Origin: TMED109 sp015660425 | Lineage (GTDB): Bacteria; Pseudomonadota; Alphaproteobacteria; TMED109 | Assembly (NCBI GenBank): GCA_029936295.1 | Contig: JAPYTH010000015.1 | Coordinates: 1-41,828, forward strand | DNA length: 41,828 nucleotides | Direction of reading: 5' to 3' | Part shown: in pieces, positions 34,006 to 41,828 of the stretch | How positions within the stretch are numbered: position 1 is the stretch's first letter | Layout of the letters: the number at the start of each line of letters is the position of its first letter | Made by a program: the position numbers and the translations under genes | Notes under the pieces: generated by a model | Told to the model about the DNA's origin: nothing | Databases searched by the model: none | Seen by the model: only the letters and a program-made list of their open reading frames with translations

Positions 34006-36321
34006 ATGACAGCTAGGGCTTATGGTGAATTAATAGTAAAAAGAAAGTGGCTAGCTTTGTTAGTAGGCTTATTATTTACGGTCTTCTGTATGGGCGGTTT
34101 GTCAGGATTAAGTTTGAATCCAGATAATAGAATTTTTTTTTCAAAAGATAATCCTCAATTACTGGCATTAGAAACGTTAGAAAGAACATACTCAAGAGAC
34201 GATAATGTTTATTTAGTTTTAGCTCCTAAAGATAAAAATGTCTTTAGTTCAAATTCGTTAGCGGCTGTTAGGGAGATGACAGAAAGGTTATGGCAAACCC
34301 CTTTTTCGAGCCGTGTGGATTCTATTAGTAATTTTCAATGGACTAGGTCTGATGGTGACGATGTTGTTATTAGCGATCTTGTAGAAGATGGAGAAATTAC
34401 AACTGAAATAGTAAATAATGCGCGTTTGGTTGCCCTTGATGAGCCATTAATTAGAAATTTATTAGTTGATTCTGATGGAATGGTTACTGGTATAAATATT
34501 AATATAATAATGCCAGAAGACCCTATAGCAAGTGGTGGAGCCACTATAGAAATTATGAAATATATTCGTGATGAACAAGCAAGGTTTGCAGAGAAATGGC
34601 CAGATATTGATTTATATGTTTCTGGAGGGGTGCCCTTAACACTAGCATTTACAGAGGTTTCTATGAGCGATATTGGAACTCTGCTTCCTTTAACTCTTCT
34701 TGTAATATTTATTATTGCTGGCATAGCTTTGCGAGCAGTTACAGCAGCCTTTTTAACTGCATTAATTGCAATATTAGCAGTTATCGGAATGATGGGGGCA
34801 GCTGGTTATATGGGAGTTATAATTAATGCGGTAACGTCGAATGCTCCTTTAATGTTACTTATTTTAAGTATTGCTCATTGTGTTCATATTATTAATACAC
34901 AGAGACTGCAAATGAGAGCAGGTGTAGAAAAAAAAGAAGCTATTATTGAGTCTATGAGAGTTAATTTAAAGCCAGTGTTTATAACTTCTGCCACAACAGC
35001 CGTAGGGTTCTTATCTATGCATTTTTCAGATTCTCCGCCTTTTAGAGAGTTAGGCTATATGTTAGCCGCTGGAAATTTAATTGCTTTTGTTAATGCTTCT
35101 GTAGTCTTGCCTTCTCTTTTGGCAATATTACCTGCTAAAGTTAAACCAAAGAAAACATATTTTTCTCAAAGAATGATGGAAAGACTTTCTGATTTTGTAA
35201 TAGAAAAACAGAAATTTTTGTTATCAATCTCGAGTGTTGTAATTGTTGGTTTGTTAATAGGTATAAGTCAAATAAAATTGGATGATACTTGGACTACATA
35301 TTTTGGTGAACAGTTTGATATTAGATCGCATTCTGATTTCTTAGAAGATAATTTGACTGGTTTAAATGCAATAGAATACTCTGTTCCCGCAGGTGTTGAA
35401 GGAGGAATTAATAATCCTGAGTATCTTGCTAATTTAGATAAATTTGCTGATTGGTATAGAACACAAGAAGGTGTAAATCATGTCAGTGTAATATCGGATA
35501 CTATTAAAAGATTAAATAAAGCTATGAATGGAGATCAAGAATCTTTTTATAAAATCCCTGAATCACAAGAATTAGCAGCACAATACTTATTGTTATATGA
35601 GCTGTCAGTTCCATTTGGATTAGATTTAAATAGTAGTATTAATGTATCTAAGTCTGCGACTCGCATGACGGTAGCGGTTACGCATGCTTCTTCTGCACAT
35701 ATACGAGAGCTAGATGAGAAAGCACAGGTTTGGTTAGCAGATAATATTCCAGAATTTAAAACTATTGGTTCTGGGCTGTCTGTTATTTTTGCCCATTTAT
35801 CTGAGCGTAATATTCATTCTATGCTGTTTGGTTCATTTATGGCATTAGTAATTATCTCTTTCATATTAATTTTTGCATTAAAAAGTTTGCCAATTGGGTT
35901 GTTAAGTTTAATACCAAATCTTTTTCCTGCTGCTATGGCTTTTGGGCTGTGGGGGTATTTAGTAGGAGAAGTTGGGATAGCTATAGCTGTAGTTGGTGCT
36001 ATGACATTAGGGATAGTAGTAGATGATACTGTTCATTTTTTAAGTAAATATTTAAGGGCTAGGAAAGAATTAAATAAGTCACCAGAGGATGCTACTCGTT
36101 ATGCATTTTCTACTGTTGGGTTTGCACTATTTGTTACTTCCTGTGCGTTGATAGGAGGTTTTATGATTTTGGCGAGTTCTGGCTTTAGAGTAAATTCAGA
36201 CTTAGCACAATTATCCATGATTACTATTGCTTTTGCATTGTTAGCAGATTTTTTATTTTTACCACCTTTGTTAATAAAATTAGAAAATTTTAAAAATAAT
36301 CTAAATAAAGTAAAGGATTAA
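34006..36321 (+). CDS. MMPL/RND-family exporter
   Basis: A 771-residue RND-superfamily membrane protein with two sets of transmembrane helices, each preceded by a large periplasmic loop: helix 1 near 18-36, a loop to about 220, five helices from about 220 to 370 containing SATTAVGFLSMHFSD, then the second half with LGIVVDDTVHFLSKYL bearing the paired Asp of the proton relay. It belongs with the HpnN/MmpL-like exporters of lipids and hydrophobic molecules rather than AcrB. An ATG at 33985 is in frame, but GGAGGG at 33993-33998 fits the ATG at 34006. It is followed by a LolA-like and a beta-barrel gene with almost no spacing. Confidence 0.92.
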   Translation: MTARAYGELIVKRKWLALLVGLLFTVFCMGGLSGLSLNPDNRIFFSKDNPQLLALETLERTYSRDDNVYLVLAPKDKNVFSSNSLAAVREMTERLWQTPFSSRVDSISNFQWTRSDGDDVVISDLVEDGEITTEIVNNARLVALDEPLIRNLLVDSDGMVTGININIIMPEDPIASGGATIEIMKYIRDEQARFAEKWPDIDLYVSGGVPLTLAFTEVSMSDIGTLLPLTLLVIFIIAGIALRAVTAAFLTALIAILAVIGMMGAAGYMGVIINAVTSNAPLMLLILSIAHCVHIINTQRLQMRAGVEKKEAIIESMRVNLKPVFITSATTAVGFLSMHFSDSPPFRELGYMLAAGNLIAFVNASVVLPSLLAILPAKVKPKKTYFSQRMMERLSDFVIEKQKFLLSISSVVIVGLLIGISQIKLDDTWTTYFGEQFDIRSHSDFLEDNLTGLNAIEYSVPAGVEGGINNPEYLANLDKFADWYRTQEGVNHVSVISDTIKRLNKAMNGDQESFYKIPESQELAAQYLLLYELSVPFGLDLNSSINVSKSATRMTVAVTHASSAHIRELDEKAQVWLADNIPEFKTIGSGLSVIFAHLSERNIHSMLFGSFMALVIISFILIFALKSLPIGLLSLIPNLFPAAMAFGLWGYLVGEVGIAIAVVGAMTLGIVVDDTVHFLSKYLRARKELNKSPEDATRYAFSTVGFALFVTSCALIGGFMILASSGFRVNSDLAQLSMITIAFALLADFLFLPPLLIKLENFKNNLNKVKD

Positions 36322-36326
36322 TTCGA

Positions 36327-36935
36327 ATGAAAATATTTATTAAATTAGTAGTATCCATAGTAATTATTTCAATTTGGAATATTTCCTCAGCATTAGCAGA
36401 GACTTCTGAAGAGAAAGGTCTTAGATTAGCAGTTGAAGCGGATTTAACAGGAGAGGGTTTTAGGGATACGGTATCTAAAAGTCAAATGACTCTTAGAAAC
36501 GCTCAAGGGGAAGAGAGTATTAGAACGTTTTCCTCTAAGACGCTAGAAATGGAAAATGATGGAGATAAGTCTATATTTATTTTTCATCATCCAAAGGATG
36601 TTAANNNNNNNNNNNNNNNNNNNNNNNNNNNNNNNNNNNNNNNNNNNNNNNNNNNNNNNNNNNNNNNNNNNNNNNNNNNNNNNNNNNNNNNNNNNNNNNN
36701 NNNNGAGCATAGAGCTAGAAAAATAGATTATTATGATCGTAAAGATAAGTTATTAAAAACACTTGTGCTTTCAGATTATAAACAATACTTGGGAAAGTTT
36801 TGGAACGCCCATACTCTTAAAATGGTCAATCATAATACTAGCAAAGAAACAGATATAGCTATTAGTGAAACCGAATATCAAACTGGCTTAAAAGACTCAG
36901 ATTTTAATCGTCAGACACTTAAACGTGTGCGTTAA
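36327..36935 (+). CDS. Outer-membrane lipoprotein-sorting-like protein (LolA/LolB fold), interrupted by a gap
   Basis: A periplasmic carrier of the kind found between MMPL exporters and outer-membrane partners. The signal peptide ends at SSALA (about residue 24). GLRLAVEADLTGEGFRDTVS, TLRNAQGEESIRTFSSK and FIFHHPKDV match the N-terminal half of the family. After the gap, HRARKIDYYDRKDKLLKTL and FWNAHTLKMVNHNT give the C-terminal sheet. Only 168 residues are visible; relatives have about 250-270, so 80-100 residues are missing and the 100 N understate the gap. It begins 5 bases after the exporter and overlaps the barrel gene's ATG (TAATG). Confidence 0.88.
   Translation: MKIFIKLVVSIVIISIWNISSALAETSEEKGLRLAVEADLTGEGFRDTVSKSQMTLRNAQGEESIRTFSSKTLEMENDGDKSIFIFHHPKDVXXXXXXXXXXXXXXXXXXXXXXXXXXXXXXXXXXEHRARKIDYYDRKDKLLKTLVLSDYKQYLGKFWNAHTLKMVNHNTSKETDIAISETEYQTGLKDSDFNRQTLKRVR
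36605..36704. other. Assembly gap of unknown size inside the LolA-like gene
   Basis: Exactly 100 N. Unlike the other two gaps, the flanks share no sequence, so real bases are missing. Family length suggests roughly 250-300 bases are absent. Confidence 0.85.
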
Positions 36936-38149
36936 TGTATTTAGTTGTTTTATCGTTTTTATTAACTTTAACAGCTCCAGTCCTAAGTTATGCTAATTTA
37001 GAGCCTAGTTTTACGGAATATAAGGCTGAAATAACAATGGGGGCATGGCTGTTTCCTGAGTCACCTCTTTATGAAGGACAGAAACATAACAACTATTCTA
37101 TTGCTTTTGAACCTGAAATTTACTCTGAATGGACTGAGGGTGGGAATCTAGTATTTAGACCTTTTATCCGTTTAGATAGCCAAGATAGTAATAGATCACA
37201 TATAGATATTCGAGAAGGAATTTATTCATGGTATGGAGAAGATTGGGAATCATCTATAGGGATAGGACAAGTATTTTGGGGAGTTACAGAATCAAAAAAT
37301 TTAGTAGATATTATTAACCAGTTTGATGCAGTAGATGATCCTTTATTTAAAACAAAGTTAGGTCAACCATTAATAAATTTAACTTTAATTAGGGATAGTG
37401 GGTATTATGAATTTTTTATACTTCCTTATTTTCGTGAAAGAACTTCACCAGGGAAAAAAGGTCGCATAAGGCTTGATCCTGAGTTTTCAAAAGGAAGCAC
37501 TAAATTTGAAGGTGGAAGCCAATGGACGCCAGAAATAGCTTTAAGGTGGTCAAATAGTTTTGGTAACTATGATGTTTCAGCGCATAGCTTTTTAGGTTAC
37601 GGAAGAGCTCCGTCTATAGATATTCTTTTAGTTGATGGGAAGCTTATGTATGAACCAAATTATCAAAGGATAAGACAAATTGGAGGTACAATACAAAATA
37701 CCTCTGGTGCAACACTCTATAAACTAGAATGGGTAGCAAAGGATGGGCAAAAAGATGCGAATTTTAGAAGAGGGGGTTATTTGGCAACGGTACTAGGTGT
37801 TGAACATACATTATATAAAGCTATGGGAGATAATGGAGACATAGGTTTCTTAATGGAATATAATTTTGATAGCAGAAGATCTAGATCTGCAGATATTATG
37901 CAGGATGATGTTTTTATTGCTGTTCGATTAGCACTTAACGATACTGAAGATACGGAAATGTTACTGGGTTCCATTTTAGATTTAGATGGTGATGGTCAAA
38001 TTTATCAGGTAGATTTTGGAAGACGTATTAATGATTCTCTTACTTATGGAATTAGAGGTGCAATTTATCAGAACGGAAGACCTGGATCTAATTTGTATAT
38101 TTTGCGGCAGGATAGCTGGTTAGAAATAAACTTTAAACAGTATTTCTAA
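36935..38149 (+). CDS. Outer-membrane beta-barrel protein, third gene of the MMPL operon
   Basis: A 404-residue exported protein: signal peptide ending near LSYA (residue 20), then many alternating-hydrophobicity strands with aromatic girdle residues, for example NYSIAFEPEIYSEW, NLVFRPFIRLDSQD, ESSIGIGQVFWGV, YEFFILPYFRERT and IGFLMEYNFDSR. The last residue is Phe (INFKQYF), the usual barrel-assembly signal. It resembles the DUF1302-like barrels that accompany MMPL and LolA-like genes, though I cannot assign the family firmly. It likely receives the cargo passed through the periplasm, which is inference from the gene order. Confidence 0.82.
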   Translation: MYLVVLSFLLTLTAPVLSYANLEPSFTEYKAEITMGAWLFPESPLYEGQKHNNYSIAFEPEIYSEWTEGGNLVFRPFIRLDSQDSNRSHIDIREGIYSWYGEDWESSIGIGQVFWGVTESKNLVDIINQFDAVDDPLFKTKLGQPLINLTLIRDSGYYEFFILPYFRERTSPGKKGRIRLDPEFSKGSTKFEGGSQWTPEIALRWSNSFGNYDVSAHSFLGYGRAPSIDILLVDGKLMYEPNYQRIRQIGGTIQNTSGATLYKLEWVAKDGQKDANFRRGGYLATVLGVEHTLYKAMGDNGDIGFLMEYNFDSRRSRSADIMQDDVFIAVRLALNDTEDTEMLLGSILDLDGDGQIYQVDFGRRINDSLTYGIRGAIYQNGRPGSNLYILRQDSWLEINFKQYF

Positions 38150-38164
38150 TGAAATTTTTATAGT

Positions 38165-38204
38165 AAGGTTGATTATTTATTAGGGATAAATATAATCCTT
38201 CCTT
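38165..38204 (+). other. Stem-loop upstream of dksA
   Basis: AAGG pairs with CCTT, GATTAT with ATAATC and TTAT with ATAA around a TAGGG loop, giving an interrupted hairpin of about 14 pairs between the barrel gene and dksA. There is no T-run after it, so it may be a leader structure or a processing site rather than a terminator. Confidence 0.3.
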
Positions 38205-38238
38205 GTTAGTACTAATAAGTTTATTAGAAAGTATTTTT

Positions 38239-38682
38239 ATGGCAGTTTCTAAAAAGAAAGTAGTAAAAAAAAAGATTAGTAACAATCTATACGAGTTAAA
38301 TGAAAAAGATCCATTTATGTGTAAAGGGCAACTTACTTATTTTAGACTAAAATTAGAAAAATGGAGGTCTGAAGTTATGTTGGATGCAGAAAAAACGCGT
38401 CAAAATCTACAAACTAATAATACTCCAGAAGCAGATGTGGCAGATAGAGCCTCCACAGAAACAGAAAGAGCCTTAGAGCTAAGAACTAGAGATAGGCAAA
38501 GAAAGCTATTAGCAAAAATAAATGGTGCATTAGCAAGAATTAAAGAAGGTTCATACGGATATTGTATTGAAACAGGTGAACCTATTAGTTTAAAAAGATT
38601 AGATGCTAGGCCTATAGCTTTATTATCTATACAGGCCCAAGAGCGCCATGAAAATTATGAACGTTCTCATCGTGACGATTAA
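38239..38682 (+). CDS. dksA: DksA-type RNA polymerase-binding regulator with a one-cysteine zinc-ribbon region
   Basis: DksA enters the RNA polymerase secondary channel and works with ppGpp. From the ATG at 38239 the protein has 147 residues: basic N-terminus (AVSKKKVVKKK), a long coiled coil, the tip motif D-V-A-D-R-A with the two Asp and Ala needed for activity, and RTRDRQRKLLAKI. The globular end reads YGYCIETGEPISLKRLDARP, so of the four zinc cysteines of E. coli DksA only one remains, as known for some alphaproteobacterial DksA proteins. A TTG at 38203 is in frame but overlaps a hairpin. recA follows after 157 bases. Confidence 0.92.
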   Translation: MAVSKKKVVKKKISNNLYELNEKDPFMCKGQLTYFRLKLEKWRSEVMLDAEKTRQNLQTNNTPEADVADRASTETERALELRTRDRQRKLLAKINGALARIKEGSYGYCIETGEPISLKRLDARPIALLSIQAQERHENYERSHRDD

Positions 38683-38687
38683 AATAA

Positions 38688-38702
38688 GAACAAAATAAGA
38701 AC
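38688..38702. promoter_or_regulatory. SOS (LexA) box upstream of recA
   Basis: GAAC-AAAATAA-GAAC fits the alphaproteobacterial LexA operator, a direct repeat GTTC-N7-GTTC read on the other strand. It lies 8 bases before the -35 element of the recA promoter, where LexA would interfere with RNA polymerase. Confidence 0.7.
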
Positions 38703-38709
38703 AAATTGA

Positions 38710-38739
38710 TTGACATACTGTTCACAATCGTGTTTTATA
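38710..38739 (+). promoter_or_regulatory. recA promoter
   Basis: TTGACA (38710-38715) and TTTATA (38734-38739) with an 18-base spacer. It is downstream of the SOS box and about 100 bases before the recA ATG. AGGAG at 38827-38831 is the recA ribosome-binding site. Confidence 0.55.
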
Positions 38740-38839
38740 AAAAGAACAAAACATGATCATTTATCAATAAGATAGAAATAATAAAAATATTTATTTATAA
38801 ATTTTTTATAATGGCATAAAAAGATTAGGAGCATTAGTA

Positions 38840-39940
38840 ATGACTGTAAAAGAAAATAAACCCGAATTAAGGATAGTAGATATGGAAGATAAAGAAAAAG
38901 GTAAAGCATTAGAATCAGCTTTATCTCAAATTGAAAGAGCATATGGTAAAGGAGCAATAATGAAGTTAGGTGCAGGCTCTGTTGAACAAATAGAATCTAT
39001 TTCTACTGGATCATTGGGTTTAGATATTGCTTTAGGCATAGGGGGGTTACCAAGAGGAAGAATAATAGAAATATATGGTCCTGAGAGTTCAGGCAAAACT
39101 ACATTAACATTACATGCTATAGCTGAAGCTCAAAAAGAGGGAGGTATTTGTGCTTTTGTAGATGCTGAACATGCGCTAGATCCAGTATATGCAAAAAAAT
39201 TAGGAGTGAATGTTGAAAATTTATTAATTAGTCAACCTGATGCTGGAGAACAAGCTTTAGAAATTGCTGACACTTTGGTAAGGTCAGGAGCTGTAGATTT
39301 GATAGTTATAGATTCTGTAGCTGCATTAGTACCTAGGGCAGAATTAGAAGGTGAAATGGGTGACCATCATGTTGGTTTGCAAGCACGTTTAATGAGTCAA
39401 GCTTTAAGAAAGCTAACTTCAACAATGTCTAAATCAAATACTACTATAATATTCATTAATCAAATTAGAATGAAAATAGGAGTAATGTTTGGAAGTCCTG
39501 AGACTACTACAGGTGGAAATGCCTTAAAATTTTATGCTTCAGTTAGATTAGATATAAGAAGAATAGGCCAAATAAAGGAAAGAGATGAAGTTATAGGCAA
39601 TCAAACTAGAGTAAAAGTAGTGAAGAATAAAGTTGCACCACCATTTAAAGTAGTAGAATTTGATATAATGTATGGTAGGGGTATTAGTTATAATGGAGAG
39701 CTTGTAGATTTGGGAGTTAAGGCGGAAATAATAGAAAAAGCTGGTTCTTGGTACTCATATAAAGAAGAAAGAATAGGACAAGGCCGTGAAAATGTTAAAC
39801 AATATTTAGAAGATAACCCAGAAATAGCCACAAGTATTACATCTGCAATAAAAAATACTTTAGGTCCTATAAATGATATAGAAGAATCTAACATTGAAGA
39901 AGATAATACAATAGAAAAAACTGTAACAAATTCAGAATAA
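38840..39940 (+). CDS. recA: Recombinase RecA
   Basis: RecA forms filaments on single-stranded DNA, drives homologous recombination and triggers LexA self-cleavage. The 366-residue protein has the Walker A motif GPESSGKTT (80-88), CAFVDAEHALDP, the Walker B stretch VDLIVIDSVAALVPRAEL, loop L1 around EMGDHHVGLQARLM, and loop L2 starting INQIRMKIGVMFGSPETTTGG. The acidic C-terminal tail (EESNIEEDN) is present. No recX follows; alaS begins 90 bases downstream, an alphaproteobacterial order. An SOS box and promoter lie upstream. Confidence 0.98.
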   Translation: MTVKENKPELRIVDMEDKEKGKALESALSQIERAYGKGAIMKLGAGSVEQIESISTGSLGLDIALGIGGLPRGRIIEIYGPESSGKTTLTLHAIAEAQKEGGICAFVDAEHALDPVYAKKLGVNVENLLISQPDAGEQALEIADTLVRSGAVDLIVIDSVAALVPRAELEGEMGDHHVGLQARLMSQALRKLTSTMSKSNTTIIFINQIRMKIGVMFGSPETTTGGNALKFYASVRLDIRRIGQIKERDEVIGNQTRVKVVKNKVAPPFKVVEFDIMYGRGISYNGELVDLGVKAEIIEKAGSWYSYKEERIGQGRENVKQYLEDNPEIATSITSAIKNTLGPINDIEESNIEEDNTIEKTVTNSE

Positions 39941-40029
39941 ATAAATATAGACTTATAATGGTATCCCTTCTAAAACAATCTATTAACAATAAAGAATAAA
40001 GTGGTAAGATAGTTTTAGGAGGGATTAAA

Positions 40030-41828
40030 TTGTTAAATTCTACTAAAGAAATTAGAAGAGCTTTTTTAGAATATTTTGTATCTTCAGGTCATGAAGAGTT
40101 AGCTTCCTCTCCTTTATTACCTCAAGACGATCCTACATTATTATTTACTAATGCTGGCATGGTCCAGTTTAAAAATATTTTTACTGGTAAAGAAAAAAGT
40201 AAATATAAAACAGCTACAACTTCTCAAAAATGCTTGAGAGCAGGTGGCAAACATAATGACCTAGAGAATGTTGGATACACAGCTAGACACCATACATTTT
40301 TTGAAATGTTAGGAAATTTTAGTTTTGGAGATTATTTTAAAGAATTAGCAATTGAATACGCATGGAATCTTGTAACTAAAGTATATGGGCTTGACGAAAA
40401 AAAATTATTAGTCACCGTGTATTCTGAAGATACAGAAGCTTATAGTTTATGGAAAAAAATATCTGGCTTATCCAATGATAAAATTCTTAAAATATCTACA
40501 TCAGATAATTTTTGGTCCATGGGTGATATAGGACCATGTGGGCCTTGCTCAGAAATATTTTATGATCATGGTCCTAAAGTAAGTGGAGGAATACCTGGAA
40601 GTAAGAATGAAGATGGCGATAGATATATTGAAATATGGAATTTGGTATTTATGCAATATGAAATGTTGGAAAATAGAACTAGGTCTGATTTACCCAAACC
40701 ATCAATAGATACTGGAATGGGCCTAGAAAGAATGGCAGCTGTTTTACAGGGTGTTCATAATAATTATGAAATAGATTTATTCAAAAATTTAATTAATAAT
40801 TCTGTAGAATTATCAGGTATTGAAGCAGTAAATGAAAATTTAATTTCGCATAGAATTATTACTGATCATTTGAGAGCATCAGCATTTCTTATAGCAGATG
40901 GAGTATTGCCATCAAATGATGGGAGAGGTTATGTTTTAAGAAGAATTATGAGAAGAGCTATGAGACATGTTCATAAATTAGGTATTAAAGAACCTCATAT
41001 GTTTAGATTAGTTGGAAGTTTGCGGGATAATATGGGCGATGCATTTGGAGAGCTTACAAGAGCGCAAGCATTAATAGAAAATACATTAAAAGATGAAGAG
41101 ATTAAATTTAAAGATACATTAGAGAGAGGTTTAGGATTATTAGATAAATCTGTAAATAAATTAAATAGTACTGAAGCATTACCTGGTGATGTTGCTTTTA
41201 AGCTTTATGATACATATGGCTTTCCAATAGATCTTACAGCAGATATCTTAAGAGGACAGGGTAGAGAGTTAGATTATAAGGGTTTTGATTACAGTATGAA
41301 TTTACAGAAAGAAACAGCCCGAAAATCTTGGAGTGGTTCTGGAGACAAAGCTACTGATGAAATATGGTTAGAACTTAAAGAACGTGAAGGTGAGGTCACA
41401 TTTTTAGGATATGAAAACTTTAGTGCCAAATCAACGGTAAAAAGTATAGTAGTGGATGGGAAAGAAGTTGAAGAATTAGATATTGGTGCTAAGGCAGAAG
41501 TTATAACTAGTAGTTCTCCATTTTATGCAGAATCGGGTGGTCAGTTGGGTGATACAGGAGAGTTTACTTGGAAGAGTGGAAAAGCTATAGTTGAAGATAC
41601 AAAAAAGTATGAAAATTTAATAGTTCATATCGTTAAAGTTACACAAGGTGTATTAAAAAAAAATGATGAGGTAAACTTATACATAGATATAGATAGAAGA
41701 AATGCTTTAAAAATACACCATAGTGCAACCCATTTGCTACATGAAGCTTTGAGACAACACTTAGGTGATCATATAAGTCAAAAAGGTAGTCTAGTTTCAC
41801 CTGATAAACTTAGGTTTGATATAAGTCA
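40030..41828 (+). CDS. alaS: Alanyl-tRNA synthetase, 3' end beyond the window
   Basis: AlaS charges tRNA-Ala. 599 residues are visible of a usual ~870-890. The start is TTG at 40030, six bases after a strong AGGAGGG (40018-40024); the text from NSTKEIRRAFLEYF matches the family N-terminus. FTNAGMVQFKNIFTG, KCLRAGGKHNDLENVG, TARHHTFFEMLGNFSFGDYF and WNLVFMQYE cover the aminoacylation core. The editing domain begins with FYAESGGQLGDTG and HHSATHLLHEALRQHLG, carrying the first zinc/editing His motif. The second half (C-x-x-x-H) and C-Ala domain are cut off. Confidence 0.96.
   Translation, partial: MLNSTKEIRRAFLEYFVSSGHEELASSPLLPQDDPTLLFTNAGMVQFKNIFTGKEKSKYKTATTSQKCLRAGGKHNDLENVGYTARHHTFFEMLGNFSFGDYFKELAIEYAWNLVTKVYGLDEKKLLVTVYSEDTEAYSLWKKISGLSNDKILKISTSDNFWSMGDIGPCGPCSEIFYDHGPKVSGGIPGSKNEDGDRYIEIWNLVFMQYEMLENRTRSDLPKPSIDTGMGLERMAAVLQGVHNNYEIDLFKNLINNSVELSGIEAVNENLISHRIITDHLRASAFLIADGVLPSNDGRGYVLRRIMRRAMRHVHKLGIKEPHMFRLVGSLRDNMGDAFGELTRAQALIENTLKDEEIKFKDTLERGLGLLDKSVNKLNSTEALPGDVAFKLYDTYGFPIDLTADILRGQGRELDYKGFDYSMNLQKETARKSWSGSGDKATDEIWLELKEREGEVTFLGYENFSAKSTVKSIVVDGKEVEELDIGAKAEVITSSSPFYAESGGQLGDTGEFTWKSGKAIVEDTKKYENLIVHIVKVTQGVLKKNDEVNLYIDIDRRNALKIHHSATHLLHEALRQHLGDHISQKGSLVSPDKLRFDIS

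Noticed and set aside
38720..38734. A second LexA-like site (GTTC-N7-TGTT) within the recA promoter
   Set aside because: The second half-site does not match GTTC at the required seven-base spacing.
1..41828. CRISPR arrays, insertion sequences, integrase sites or phage genes
   Set aside because: No regularly spaced repeats, transposase or integrase motifs were seen; the only long exact repeats are the 55-base gap flanks.

Overview
The window looks like part of the genome of a small-genome, AT-rich, aerobic alphaproteobacterium, probably an uncultivated marine lineage assembled from metagenome or single-cell short reads. Evidence: low GC with A/T-ending codons throughout; a recA-alaS neighbourhood; a GAAC-N7-GAAC site (the alphaproteobacterial type of LexA box) upstream of recA; the alphaproteobacterial forms of GshA and DksA; a soxXYZA block; and short gene spacing. 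There are three runs of exactly 100 N. Two are flanked by the same 55 bases on both sides, so they are scaffolding artefacts. The third hides real coding sequence. No tRNA, rRNA, CRISPR array, transposase or phage gene was seen.

Layout. 1-473: gene-poor, one possible 42-residue membrane peptide. 474-3240: malonyl-CoA decarboxylase (-) divergent from an ATP-grasp ligase of unknown substrate (+). 3480-5603 (-): ubiA followed by two sugar/nucleotide-transferase-like genes. 5720-7797 (+): rsmE and gshA. 7810-11880 (-): tldD, hisC (which lacks a normal start codon), an unknown small alpha/beta protein and an alpha-methylacyl-CoA-racemase-type CaiB/BaiF enzyme. 12057-16906 (+): sulfur block, with a small cysteine-rich secreted protein, soxX, soxY, soxZ, soxA, then a cystathionine beta-synthase-like and a cystathionine gamma-lyase-like enzyme. 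16910-20373: sixA (+), a diheme cytochrome c and a cytochrome c' (-), and an acyl-CoA synthetase (+). 20382-23212: ispH and dxs, convergent. 23288-26856: HCCA-isomerase-like, CtBP-like dehydrogenase, amidase, NIPSNAP. 26853-33861: ApbE, an RND efflux pump with its adaptor, a divergent TetR regulator, and an AlkA-like glycosylase. 34006-38149: operon of an MMPL/RND exporter, a LolA-like protein and an outer-membrane beta-barrel. 38239-end: dksA, recA, and alaS (cut by the window end).

How the genes fit together. SoxXA plus SoxYZ would bind and oxidise thiosulfate in the periplasm, but soxB and soxCD, which usually follow soxA, are not here. The two transsulfuration enzymes take that place. Cytochrome c' and the diheme cytochrome nearby suggest a local concentration of periplasmic electron carriers. 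IspH and Dxs supply isoprenoids, which UbiA would consume for ubiquinone. The three-gene MMPL/LolA/barrel operon looks like an envelope lipid or hydrophobic-molecule export path.

Most worth a second look: the AUC-like start of hisC; the altered SoxY C-terminal arm (GACS instead of GGCGG); the sox-to-transsulfuration junction; the unknown secreted protein leading the sox block; the overlap in which a haem-ligand codon of cytochrome c' contains the next gene's start; the palindromes around tetR and between alkA and the MMPL gene; and the assembly artefacts that make two intact regions look broken.
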